64,000 bases of DNA. Source: CBDFMG01 sp965221205 [NCBI: bacterium] (lineage in GTDB: Bacteria > SM23-31). Positions 56,578 to 64,000 of the stretch are shown piece after piece (the stretch's first letter is position 1; every line of letters begins with the position of its first letter). The notes beneath the pieces are model-generated. The model did no database searches and had not been told where the DNA came from. It saw nothing but the letters and a program-made list of their open reading frames with translations. The stretch covers positions 930,001 to 994,000 of the forward strand of contig OZ244870.1 of NCBI GenBank assembly GCA_965221205.1. The letters are read 5' to 3'. Made by a program: the position numbers and the translations under genes.

Positions 56578-56787
56578 TATCCGAATTGCAGAAAACCTCC
56601 GCAAATAAGTAATGATTTCCTGAAAATCAATAATTTTCGTATACATTCTGATAATTTTTCTCGGATTCCACAAAACACTATAATCAAACTGTCATTTCGA
56701 TCGGATCTAAAATATTTTCGTGGAAATTGAACATGTACGTTTGTACATTCGTACAAGTGGTTGCAGCAAATATCACGTAATTATATT

Positions 56788-57136
56788 AAACCCGGAGCGT
56801 GGAAAGATGGCCGCGTTTCCCGATTATTTGGGAGATGAGGAAAGTCCGAACTCCAAAGGGTAGGATGCCCCGTGAAAACGAGGTCGTTCCGGTTCGCCGG
56901 AATGCAGGAAAGTGCCGCAGAAAATATACCGCCCCGTTCCTCGGAGTGGGGTAAGGGTGAAAAGGCGAGGTAAGAGCTCACCGCGTTTTCGGTAACGGAA
57001 ACGGCAGGGTAAACCCCATCCGGAGCGAGACCAAATAGAGGAGAAGAGGCTGCCCGTCTCATTTGACTCCCGGGTAGGTCGCATCAGATAAATGGCCATC
57101 CGCGACAGAATTCGGCTTACCGAGCGCTTCGGGTTT
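56788..57136 (+). ncRNA. rnpB: RNase P RNA, class A
   Basis: The catalytic RNA of RNase P. The ends pair as helix P1 (AAACCCGGAGCG with CGCTTCGGGTTT). Conserved blocks are in order: GAGGAAAGTCCGAACTCC (CR-I, 56836-56853), GGATGCC, CAGGAAAGTGCCGCAGAAA, GGTGAAAAGGCGAGGTAAGAGCTCACCGC (the P11/P12 region), GGGTAAACCCCATCCGGAGCGAGACCAAATAG (CR-II/III), GGGTAGGTC, and ACAGAATTCGGCTTAC near the end (57104-57120). The length of about 350 and the GGTAAACCCC module fit the ancestral type. It processes tRNA 5' ends, so it is an essential core gene and confirms chromosomal sequence. Confidence 0.96.
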
Positions 57137-57240
57137 GGTATAAATTATTGTCTTATCAGCTCTGATTTTACGTGCTCTCATCAGAATTTGATTAGATGTT
57201 TTACCATCATCATGAATAATAAGTCCCTTTAGCATCATTC

Positions 57241-58260
57241 ATGCTGTTTTTTTGCATGTCATGCAGCAGCGGCGTCAATCCCGATACGCAACAAAAAATC
57301 GATGAATTGTCAGCGCAGATGCCCGATCTTATGCGAGGCTATTATGTGTCAGGCGTCAGTATGGCGGTTGTCAACAATTTTGAACTTGAATGGACTCAGG
57401 CATTTGGTGTTACCGATATAATCTCCAACGTACCGGTCCGACCGGACACTGTTTCAGGCCTCTTCCGTTAGTCAGAGTTTCACCGCTATGAATGAATATC
57501 TTGAGTCGTGGTCGGTTCCGGTGAGCAGCACAGGAACAATGCCCCGTCTCCCTCTGAAAAGCCTGTTAAGCAGGTCACTTGGCGCCTCAGGAAAAAAGGT
57601 GGAGGGTTATGTGTCGACAGAACCAGTTCCCTCTGCTACTGGATTTCTCGATGCAGCTTACCGGGGTAATCCCGAACAGAATATTCCACTGATCAACAAC
57701 AGTTCACTTGTTGAAGATTATACAATTGTACAGCTTGTGGCGTCTGATATTTCCAAGAATCCGTGTCACTCGTTCATGCGTGAAACAATCCTCTCTCCGT
57801 TACGGATGGACTATTCCACTTTTGATCAACCACTGCCCTAAAGTCTTCTACAGTTTGTCGCTCTGGGTCATTATGAAAACGGTTCCCTGCTTGAGGAGGG
57901 GATGAATGTATTTCTACATACCGCTGCACCCGGTCTCTGGACGACACCGCACGATCTCTCCCGGTTCATCATCGAAATTCAGAAATCGATTCGGGGCGAA
58001 TCGGAACAAATTCTTATCTAAGAAATGGTTCAGATTATGCTGACTCCGACATCGTCAGGAAAATTTGCACTTGGGAATGTCATATCACAAAAAAATGGCG
58101 GCAGTTATTTTGGTCACAGCGGAGTGAATGAAGGGTATACCTGTGAATATATTGCCTCCCGAGACGGCGCATATGGTGTTGTCGTCATGACAAACGGCGG
58201 AAGAGGTGCCCGGCTTGGAAGAGATATTATTCAAAAAATATTCAATCTCTATGAGTGGTA
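57241..58260 (+). pseudogene. serine beta-lactamase/PBP-like hydrolase, degenerate
   Basis: Ruin of a class C beta-lactamase-like exported hydrolase. YVSGVSMAVVNNFELEWTQAFGVTD is the usual N-terminus, followed by a frame change just before the active-site region (FQASSVSQSFTAMNEYLESWS). There the Ser-x-x-Lys motif reads SVSQ, with Gln in place of the catalytic Lys. More blocks are readable: LLSRSLGA; ENGSLLEEGMNVFLHTAAPGLWTTPHDLSRFIIEIQKSIRGESEQIL; FGHSGVNEGYTCEYIASRDGAYGVVVMTNG to a natural end at 58260. At least three stops or frame changes in all (after GLFR, after DQPLP, before EMVQIM). Confidence 0.88.
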
Positions 58261-58292
58261 AAAACATGTTTGCAAAAGCGAGGATCAACACC

Positions 58293-58972
58293 ATGAATAA
58301 GCTAATAAATTTTTTTCTATCTATTTTCCTCTGGTGATTTGGAAGTTACATTTTTGGGACACGGTTCACTCCTGTTTGAGTATGACAGTCTCATAATATA
58401 TGTTGATCCATCGGGATTACAGAGTACTGAAAATCTCCCGAAAGCAGACCTGATACTGATAACCCATGAGCACGGTGATCATTTTCGTCCGGAACTCATT
58501 GATGAACTGCGGAATCATTCAGCCGTTGTGTTTACAAATGAACGATGTGCTGAACGTGTTGACGGTGCAATTATTATGAAAAATGGTGATACACGTACCA
58601 TTATGGGACTTTCTATCGAAGCGGTACCGTCATATAATCTTGTGCATAAAAATGAATCAGGTGTGTTCTTCCATAAGGGCGGGATAATGGTTATGTTATA
58701 ACCTTCGATGATACACAAGTCTATTGTGCGGGTGTGTGGGAGATTCCGAAAATTATCCGGAAATGAAGGTGCTCAAGAAAATTGATGTTGCTTTTCTCCC
58801 GATGAATTTGCCCTATACAATGACTCCTGAAATGGTTGCGGATGCTGCTCAGAATTTCAAACCCTCAATTCTCTATCTCTACCATTACAGAAATGGTGAT
58901 ACGGAAACATTAAAGCAATTGATGGAAAATGTGGAAGGTGTAGAGCTGCGCATCAGAAAAATGTACAACTAA
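58293..58972 (+). pseudogene. UlaG/RomA-like metallo-beta-lactamase-fold hydrolase, frameshifted
   Basis: An exported zinc hydrolase of the UlaG-type branch. The start (ATG at 58293, GAGGA upstream) gives a signal helix (LINFFLSIFLW) that stops at a TGA. One frame over, at a T-rich stretch near 58325, SSGDLEVTFLGHGSLLFEYD begins the fold, with ITHEHGDHFRPEL as the HxHxDH zinc motif. A change near 58690 leads to another frame (VITFDDTQVYCAG), and a third to PEMKVLKKIDVAFLPMNLPYTMTPEMVADAAQNFKPSILYLYHYRNGD, a normal C-terminus. Three slips in about 700 bases, otherwise conserved. Confidence 0.85.
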
Positions 58973-58996
58973 CACGAAACTATCGGTCAGGTGCTG

Positions 58997-59437
58997 TCAG
59001 AAATCCTCATCAGGGATCGTCAGTTCCGAATTGTCTCCCCTCGGCCGGAAGCGATAAAGCCAGAATCCGACTATGACAAACCCGATTGCGATCATTATAA
59101 ATGGCCCTATCCAGGCGAAAATGTTAAAACCTTCGGTTGTCGGTTTGATCAAGATGCGTTCACCGTATTCCGCAACTAAAGTTGCAGTGATCTCTTCAAA
59201 CGTTTTTCCTTCGTCAAGCATTGTGCTTATCTTGGTACGCACTTCTTCGGCTTTACCGGACCGGTGTAATTCGACTGCTTCTCTGTAGCAGCACGGTGAA
59301 ACGAATTCCTGCTCAAGCTGTTTCTGAAGAACAAGCTTTGACGGTTTTTCGATATCCTGAAACGAATAACCGGGTGGAGTAATTTCGAAAAATAATACAA
59401 CTATCGCAACTAATATCCGTATAAATATATAGTACAT
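58997..59437 (-). CDS. CcmH-like cytochrome c maturation protein with CC motif
   Basis: A 146-residue exported protein of the CcmH/NrfF type. An N-terminal helix (IFIRILVAIVVLFFEITPPG) is followed by FVSPCCYREAVELHRSGKAEEVRTKISTMLDEGKTFEEITATLVAEYGERILIKPTTEGFN, then a helix (IFAWIGPFIMIAIGFVIVGFWLYRF) and an acidic tail. The classical CcmH has LRCxxCQ; here the motif is SPCC, a version known in FCB-group members. It would keep apocytochrome c reduced for haem attachment. No other ccm gene is present in the window, so it is an orphan here. Its neighbours are pseudogenes. Confidence 0.8.
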   Translation of the reverse strand: MYYIFIRILVAIVVLFFEITPPGYSFQDIEKPSKLVLQKQLEQEFVSPCCYREAVELHRSGKAEEVRTKISTMLDEGKTFEEITATLVAEYGERILIKPTTEGFNIFAWIGPFIMIAIGFVIVGFWLYRFRPRGDNSELTIPDEDF

Positions 59438-59589
59438 GGAAAATACCCTTTGTTTGTTTCAGGCACTTACAGTATCGATTGATTCTGCTAATATACAAAA
59501 TAATAACATCATGCAAAAGGGAAACACCTCTGGTATCACAGAGAACACTATGATACGCAAAAAAGTTCAATATTCGAATATATCGCCTG

Positions 59590-59890
59590 CATTACCTTAC
59601 GTTCAAGTATATGATAAAAAAATCGAAAACCTCAGACCTCATCCTGCCGGGAAAATCATACTTTCTGAAAAATCCCGACGGCTTTGTCTTTTACCTATCT
59701 CTTTGCCTCCGGGGCATCACAGGATGCGTTTGTAACACTCCTAAAAAGACATATCATTCACACCAGTCTCGGTCCAGGTCGCACCGATGAAGCACATCCA
59801 TTCACTGGGGAAATGTATCGTCTCGACGGTGAAATTCCCGTCAGAATTTCCGGGTACGTTGGTATCGGTTTTACCTTCAAACTCTATTAA
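59590..59890 (+). pseudogene. unassigned open stretch, probable gene end
   Basis: Reads PGKSYFLKNPDGFVF in one frame and, after a change near 59685, FTYLFASGASQDAFVTLLKRHIIHTSLGPGRTDEAHPFTGEMYRLDGEIP to a TAA. I do not recognise it, and the opposite strand is also partly open here, so even the strand is uncertain. Confidence 0.25.
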
Positions 59891-59894
59891 AAAA

Positions 59895-60771
59895 ATGACT
59901 GCTAAAACCGGAATTACTTTTGAGGAACTACTGAACACCATTTATGAATCAATTGCACCCAATCTGTCGAAACTTGTTGACACATCAATTCCGCCACTCT
60001 CAATATCAAGTAAATATGCCGACACGTCTAAATATCCGGTCAGTGAGCCGGAAAACTGCCTCTGGATAAAACATCACTGGGAAATAGCCGAAGGGGGAAA
60101 CTCCATTTCTCTGCAATGTATATCACATACGCTGCTTTCGTCGTTCTGCACAGCCATGCTTGGCGAAGAGCTATCGGAGCAGGTGGATGATCTCGAATCA
60201 CTTCTTGGTTTAATTCGAAAACTCAACAAGCGGTTTCAAGAGTGGTTGTTTTCATCCATATCGTCGGATTGTAGATGACAGGAATGAATTAAAGAGGATC
60301 GACCAAACACCCGAAGATGCGATGGAGGCCCAGAGAGATTTCGCCTGGGTCTTGATCGAGTTGATTAACAAGAGTGAAATAACCATCAATAAGCGTTTGA
60401 AAAAACGGCTCACTACAATTGTTAACACGATAGACGCCATGCTCAGAAAGCGCGCTGAAGAGTATGTCAGATCAAATCAATTTGGAGAATCGATCGCAAC
60501 CGTCAATTATGTCCTGCTCCAGCTATTGCTCAGGCGTGTACCGAGAAAACTTTTAATTCCGGCACTCTCGATGGTCCGGGAAGAAACATTCAAAAAAATC
60601 GAAAGAAATATGACGCCTGTCTCTCTCGAACTTCTGCAGGAAGATGTAGAATACTGGAACCGGGCGGTTCAGGACGAAACGGAAAAAATAACCGCAACCG
60701 CCTCCGCTCAAAAAACAATGATCAGAACCGCAATAAAACTCAAAAAAGAATTTTCCCGCGGTGTGATTTGA
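59895..60771 (+). pseudogene. unrecognised helical protein, frameshifted
   Basis: About 290 residues in two frames. The first is MTAKTGITFEELLNTIYESIAPNLSKL ... EQVDDLESLLGLIRKLNKRFQEWLFSSI. After a change near 60262 the second continues DDRNELKRIDQTPEDAMEAQRDFAWVLIELINKSEITINKRLKKRL ... YVRSNQFGESIATVNYVLLQLLLRRVP and ends KKEFSRGVI. Mostly helical and charged. No family recognised and no good ribosome site. It could be a single gene with one sequence error. Confidence 0.4.
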
Positions 60772-61020
60772 TATCAATAGGGTTTAATAAGATATGATTT
60801 CACAGCCAATCCCTCCATCACACTAATCATCCTGAGAAGAATGCAGGCTTGTTTAAGCACCTGCTCAGACTTACAATATAGCGAAAGAGACCCGATAATG
60901 AATTAAGGGTGACATGTTAGTTGAGTGTTGTCGGAATGTCACTCGACCAGAGCTCAGAAACAGTTTGTTGAGGTGCAAAGCGGAGAAGTATCTAATCAGC
61001 ATTATTGTTATTTGCATTTC

Positions 61021-61112
61021 AGAGGTTGCCACGTCGCTTCACTCCTCGCAATAACGGTTAGGTTTTAGTCTTAAAAATGTTACAGAATGACATTGCGGGC
61101 GATGTGGCAATT
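61021..61112. repeat. dispersed REP-like extragenic repeat (copy 2) with inverted arms
   Basis: TTGCCACGTCGC (61026-61037) and GCGATGTGGCAA (61099-61110) are inverted copies with one mismatch, so a folded RNA or cruciform is possible. The left half matches the 17511-17547 element. It lies in a 665-base gap without genes (60772-61436); apart from this repeat I see nothing there. Confidence 0.6.
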
Positions 61113-61436
61113 TATGGCTACATTACTTCAGCAGTGATTCTTTCAAATCACCACAAATACATCATGGTGCATACATTAAATCATGTTTGTTGAATTCTGG
61201 TCAATTATAAAAATTATACGGAATAAATATTCGGAACTTTTGTTTCATAAATAGAAAGATTTTGCACAAAATGTTGTTAAAAATTAAAAGGTTACCAATA
61301 CTTAAAAGAGAGGGACATTTATTTTTATGAAGATGTATACTTTTTGGTATGGTAGTTGCCTTTTCCGTCAGTAAAGATCGCGATATTTTAATTTTAGTAC
61401 CTTACGTTTTAATCAACACTTGATTTTGGGGGAATT

Positions 61437-61559
61437 ATGACGTACTACCAAAAAAGGGTCTATTACTTAAAGACTCGGATTAAAAATGGTATAATCGGAT
61501 TTGTCAGTTTGACTGCATTCTTTCTTATAATGATACTGTTATTCAACCGGGTTACCTGA
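61437..61559 (+). CDS. 40-residue single-pass membrane protein
   Basis: ATG at 61437 with GGGGGAA six bases upstream. The first residues are MTYYQKRVYYLKTRIKNG, basic and aromatic, followed by one hydrophobic helix (IIGFVSLTAFFLIMILLF) and a stop. A small membrane protein in an otherwise empty 1.2 kb stretch. No family recognised; it may also be an accident of an AT-rich region. Confidence 0.4.
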   Translation: MTYYQKRVYYLKTRIKNGIIGFVSLTAFFLIMILLFNRVT

Positions 61560-62027
61560 TGCTGTCATATTTATTCCGCATTACTGAGAAAATCTTGTTT
61601 TCCATCGTTAAAATTCAGAATAATCTTTTCCAAAAAATTTACTATCATTACTTGTTATCAATTCATTCCCTGTTAGTTTACCGATCATTATGATTAATTC
61701 ATCTGGAGTCATTTCTTTATCCTTCTAAAAATTACTGAACAATCCAATCCAACAAAGTTCAAATATCTTTATTTTTTGTTGATCCTGGCAAGTTCACATG
61801 TGTCTTTCCCTTTTTTCAATTGACTTTGCTGCTGCCAATAAATATATTTTTGATACTTTATATTCTGAACCAAGACAACACTGAATGGGTCAGCTTTTGT
61901 GGTTAACTGGAGTTTCAATATTATTTATGACAAAGCGCAGAAAACTTAATATCTCTAACTAAGTTTTGCTACTTTAACCTGATATTTTTCATTATCATTA
62001 CTATCCTTTAACCACTATTAACCACTA
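61560..62027. other. intergenic, nothing assigned
   Basis: About 470 AT-rich bases without a convincing frame, hairpin or repeat. A tandem word (TTAACCACTATTAACCACTATG) lies directly before the NrnA start at 62028. Confidence 0.35.
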
Positions 62028-62802
62028 TGAAAACGTCATTGATACCCGAACAAACTTGGAAACAGCTTGAATCGGTTATCCAAGACAATACATCATTTAC
62101 CATCACGTCACTTGTCAATCCGGTTTATACTCGATAACAGCAATAAAGACCGCCTGAGCAGAATGCAGCCGATTATATTAGAGAGCCCGGCTTACAAAAT
62201 CTGCATTGACCATCATGAGGACAACAATCTTGATGCCGAATTAAAAATCACCTCCGAATCGGCGAGTGCTACTGCTGAGTTAATATATGATCTGCTGATA
62301 AACTTGAAAGCTACCATCGACCGCGAGATTAGCACTTTACGTCGGAATACTGACCGACACAAATTCATTTTCCGAGCCGAATACGACATCGCGGGTGCAT
62401 GAAGTTGCCTCCGAACTGCTGGAATCAACAGAATTATTTAAGGATACACTTGCAACGATGTCGAGCAACTGCGGAGGAAAGCTCGCATGGATGAAAATAA
62501 CCGGAGAAATGGTTGAAAAGAGTGGAGCGCTCCGCGAGGAAGTCGAGGGATTCGTGGACTATCCACTCACCATTGAGGGGGTGCAGATTGCCATTCTATT
62601 TCTTGAAGTTCCGAGAAGGGGTACAAAAATCAGTCTCCGGGCAAAGAATTCATTCAATGTTCACGCGCTCGCCCAAAAGTTCGGGGGAGGCGGTCACCGG
62701 CACGCTGCGGGAATTCGACTTCACGAAATTTCTATTGACGAGGCGATAACACAGGTACTTGATGAAGCATGTTGCTACTATAACAGTCAGATAAGTCAAT
62801 AG
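62028..62802 (+). pseudogene. DHH/DHHA1 phosphoesterase (NrnA-like), internal deletion and frameshift
   Basis: Remnant of a bifunctional oligoribonuclease/pAp-phosphatase. From the ATG (62028): PEQTWKQLESVIQDNTSFTITSLVNP, where the family continues with the DxD metal site, but here about 70 residues are missing. FILDNSNKDRLSRMQPIILES then resumes in another frame with ICIDHHEDNN (the DHH motif) and ESASATAELIYDLL. A further change near 62335 moves to ALYVGILTDTNSF. The C-terminal DHHA1 domain is intact, KISLRAKNSFNVHALAQKFGGGGHRHAAG. Two losses of frame and one deletion, so inactive. Confidence 0.88.
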
Positions 62803-62877
62803 TAATCAAATTAAAACCGGTCTGTATCGTAATGAACCGGGTGCTTGTATCGGTCCCGATGTCAACAGAAGCTCACT

Positions 62878-63800
62878 ATGGACATATCGGATGTCATCGC
62901 GAAATGCCGGGATTTACCCGAAACAAAAAGTAATCAGACACGCAACATCCGCAGGGCAAAATTGTCTGATCTGAACCATTTCGGCAGGTTCTTTGAAGAG
63001 AGAGAATTAGAATCAGTCATCGAACATGATGTCCGAGATTATTTTGATACACTCAGAGAAGAAGCTCACTATTCGATTTCCACAATTGTTAGAATATGGT
63101 TGACCGTCCGGACGTTCTGTGATTTTTTGTGGAGAGGAGAAAATTTGCGGGAATAATCCTGCTGCGGGGATCAAAGTGACGCCCAGACCGGAACTTCGGG
63201 TACCGGAAATCCTAACAAAAGGGGAACTGCGAAGATGGCTTGCCGCTCCGCAGAAAGAACAAAAAACTCGAAATACGAAAGAAGAAACAGGCAGGAAATG
63301 ACAATGCCCGTATCGATGAACAGATATATAACTCAGTGCGGAGTCATGCGCTCATTGAACTCCTTTTTGCATCGGGAATGCGCCCCGGGGAAATAGTGAA
63401 AATCAATCAACACAACATAAATCTCGGCGCGCGCGTACAGTTACCATACATAATCAAAAAGGTATAGCCCGTATAGGCTATTTCCCATCGGAGGATGTGT
63501 GCCGGATAATGCATCACTATATAAAAATGTCGTTGGAACAGCAGAAAGACCGAGTTGGTGATTCGGAATAATTGCTGTCTCATGAAGAAATGGTACGGGT
63601 ATTATTCGCTCTTCGCCTATAAAAACGGAACGTCCTTGTCGGAAAATGCTGTCAGAAAAATAGTCCGCCGGTATGCTGAACAGGCCGGTATAAAAAAGAC
63701 GGTTACCCCCTATACCTTGCGCCATACAATGGCTGTGTTTTTGAAAAAATCTGGCACCGATAACCACGCTGTCAATAGGTTGCTCGGAATTGTATCATAA
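62878..63800 (+). pseudogene. XerC/D-like tyrosine recombinase, degenerate
   Basis: A phage-integrase-family recombinase in at least four pieces. The N-terminal SAM-like domain is LSDLNHFGRFFEERELESVIEHDVRDYF ... ISTIVRIWLTVRTFCDFLWRGE. Then NNPAAGIKVTPRPELRVPEILTKGELRRWLAAP and LIELLFASGMRPGEI, with the first catalytic Arg. The C-terminal KIVRRYAEQAGIKKTVTPYTLRHTMAVFLKKSG has the Arg-His pair (the leading His is Tyr here). The last Tyr-containing stretch seems lost; it ends in NRLLGIVS. Such genes resolve chromosome dimers or move mobile elements. It could be a leftover of an integrated element, but I found no att site. Confidence 0.85.
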
Positions 63801-63840
63801 AACCACAGAGGATTAATACTCCCGTAATCATGCACAATAA

Positions 63841-64000
63841 ATGAATAAGAATCAACTGAAAGATACCGGTGAACGGATGATCCCGCCTAGAAAGGACGAG
63901 GTCAGTTTTGTCTTTGCACGGCACCGGTTTGCATACGAATACGCAGCTCAGTATGTTGCGGAGAAAACCGTACTCGATGTAGGATGTGGGACGGGATACG
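63841..64000 (+). CDS. SAM-dependent methyltransferase, cut by window end
   Basis: Starts MNKNQLKDTGERMIPPRKDEVSFVFARHRFAYEYAAQYVAEK and reaches the SAM-binding motif VLDVGCGTGY at the edge. GERMIP and the HxxRY-like beginning fit class I methyltransferases found in cell-surface polysaccharide or quinone pathways. Only 53 residues are visible, so the substrate cannot be named. No strong ribosome site. Confidence 0.75.
   Translation, partial: MNKNQLKDTGERMIPPRKDEVSFVFARHRFAYEYAAQYVAEKTVLDVGCGTGY

Noticed and set aside
56736-56757. Inverted repeat TGTACG-N10-CGTACA upstream of rnpB as an operator
   Set aside because: The arms are only 6 bases and no regulator is nearby; it may be chance.
62878-64000. 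Integrated prophage or integrative element ending at the Xer-like gene
   Set aside because: The recombinase is degenerate, no phage genes are near and no attachment-site repeat was seen.

Overview
The window looks like a chromosomal piece of a Gram-negative bacterium of the FCB group (Bacteroidota / Calditrichota / Ignavibacteriota / KSB1-like). The signs are a large secreted propeller protein ending in a FlgD-like / type IX-type sorting domain with the motif QNYPNPFNP (37.7-41.1 kb), a second sorting-domain remnant at 46.8 kb, a TonB receptor with a carboxypeptidase-regulatory-like N-terminal domain, many lipoproteins, and moderate GC. No rRNA or tRNA was found; the only structural RNA is a class A RNase P RNA (56788-57136). 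The exact phylum cannot be fixed from the sequence.

Layout. 0-7 kb: an NhaC-type antiporter, then a ruined and an intact copy of the same M19 dipeptidase flanking a decayed IS1595 transposase and a restriction-modification locus in which a nuclease-like ORF sits inside the broken methyltransferase gene. 7-15 kb (mostly minus strand): a broken TPR protein and TonB receptor, a PadR regulator coupled to a membrane protein with an inverted-repeat operator, an alpha/beta hydrolase, a DUF6263-like protein and a secreted M14 carboxypeptidase. 15-21.3 kb: a Zn/Cd/Pb P-type ATPase, a secreted metallo-beta-lactamase-fold hydrolase, then broken haloalkane dehalogenase, TetR, DNA glycosylase and ArsR genes around one intact VOC protein. 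21.3-26.5 kb: accessory region with lipoproteins, an intact IS1595 transposase, a second decayed IS1595-type transposase and toxin-antitoxin debris. 26.8-36.9 kb: DoxX protein and a five-gene copper operon (Cys-rich secreted protein, CusC-, CusB- and CusA-like proteins, CopA). 37-46.7 kb: Panacea antitoxin pseudogene, giant sorting-domain protein, GT-C glycosyltransferase, M20 peptidase, bacterioferritin, IS481 remnant, PD40 propeller lipoprotein. 46.7-52.7 kb: second accessory region with a sorting-domain remnant, a PLD-type restriction-enzyme remnant, an IS1595 fragment, a near-identical inverted copy of the 22 kb lipoprotein gene, an SMC/RecF-like ATPase with a 58-residue partner gene of higher GC, an S9 peptidase ruin, and a macro-domain/zinc-ribbon gene pair. 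52.9-64 kb: NfeD protease plus slipin, rnpB, and a run of broken genes (beta-lactamase-like hydrolase, UlaG-like hydrolase, NrnA, Xer recombinase) around an orphan CcmH, ending in a truncated methyltransferase.

Two things dominate. First, an unusually large share of genes is broken by nonsense codons, small indels at repeats, and internal deletions, while metal-export, peptidase and membrane-quality-control genes are intact. Second, there are two accessory islands (about 21.3-26.2 and 46.8-51 kb) linked by a roughly 480 bp inverted repeat that brackets about 25 kb including the copper operon. The best candidates for something under-described are the 58-residue gene plus SMC-like ATPase cassette, the nuclease ORF lodged in a methyltransferase, and the Cys-rich first gene of the copper operon.
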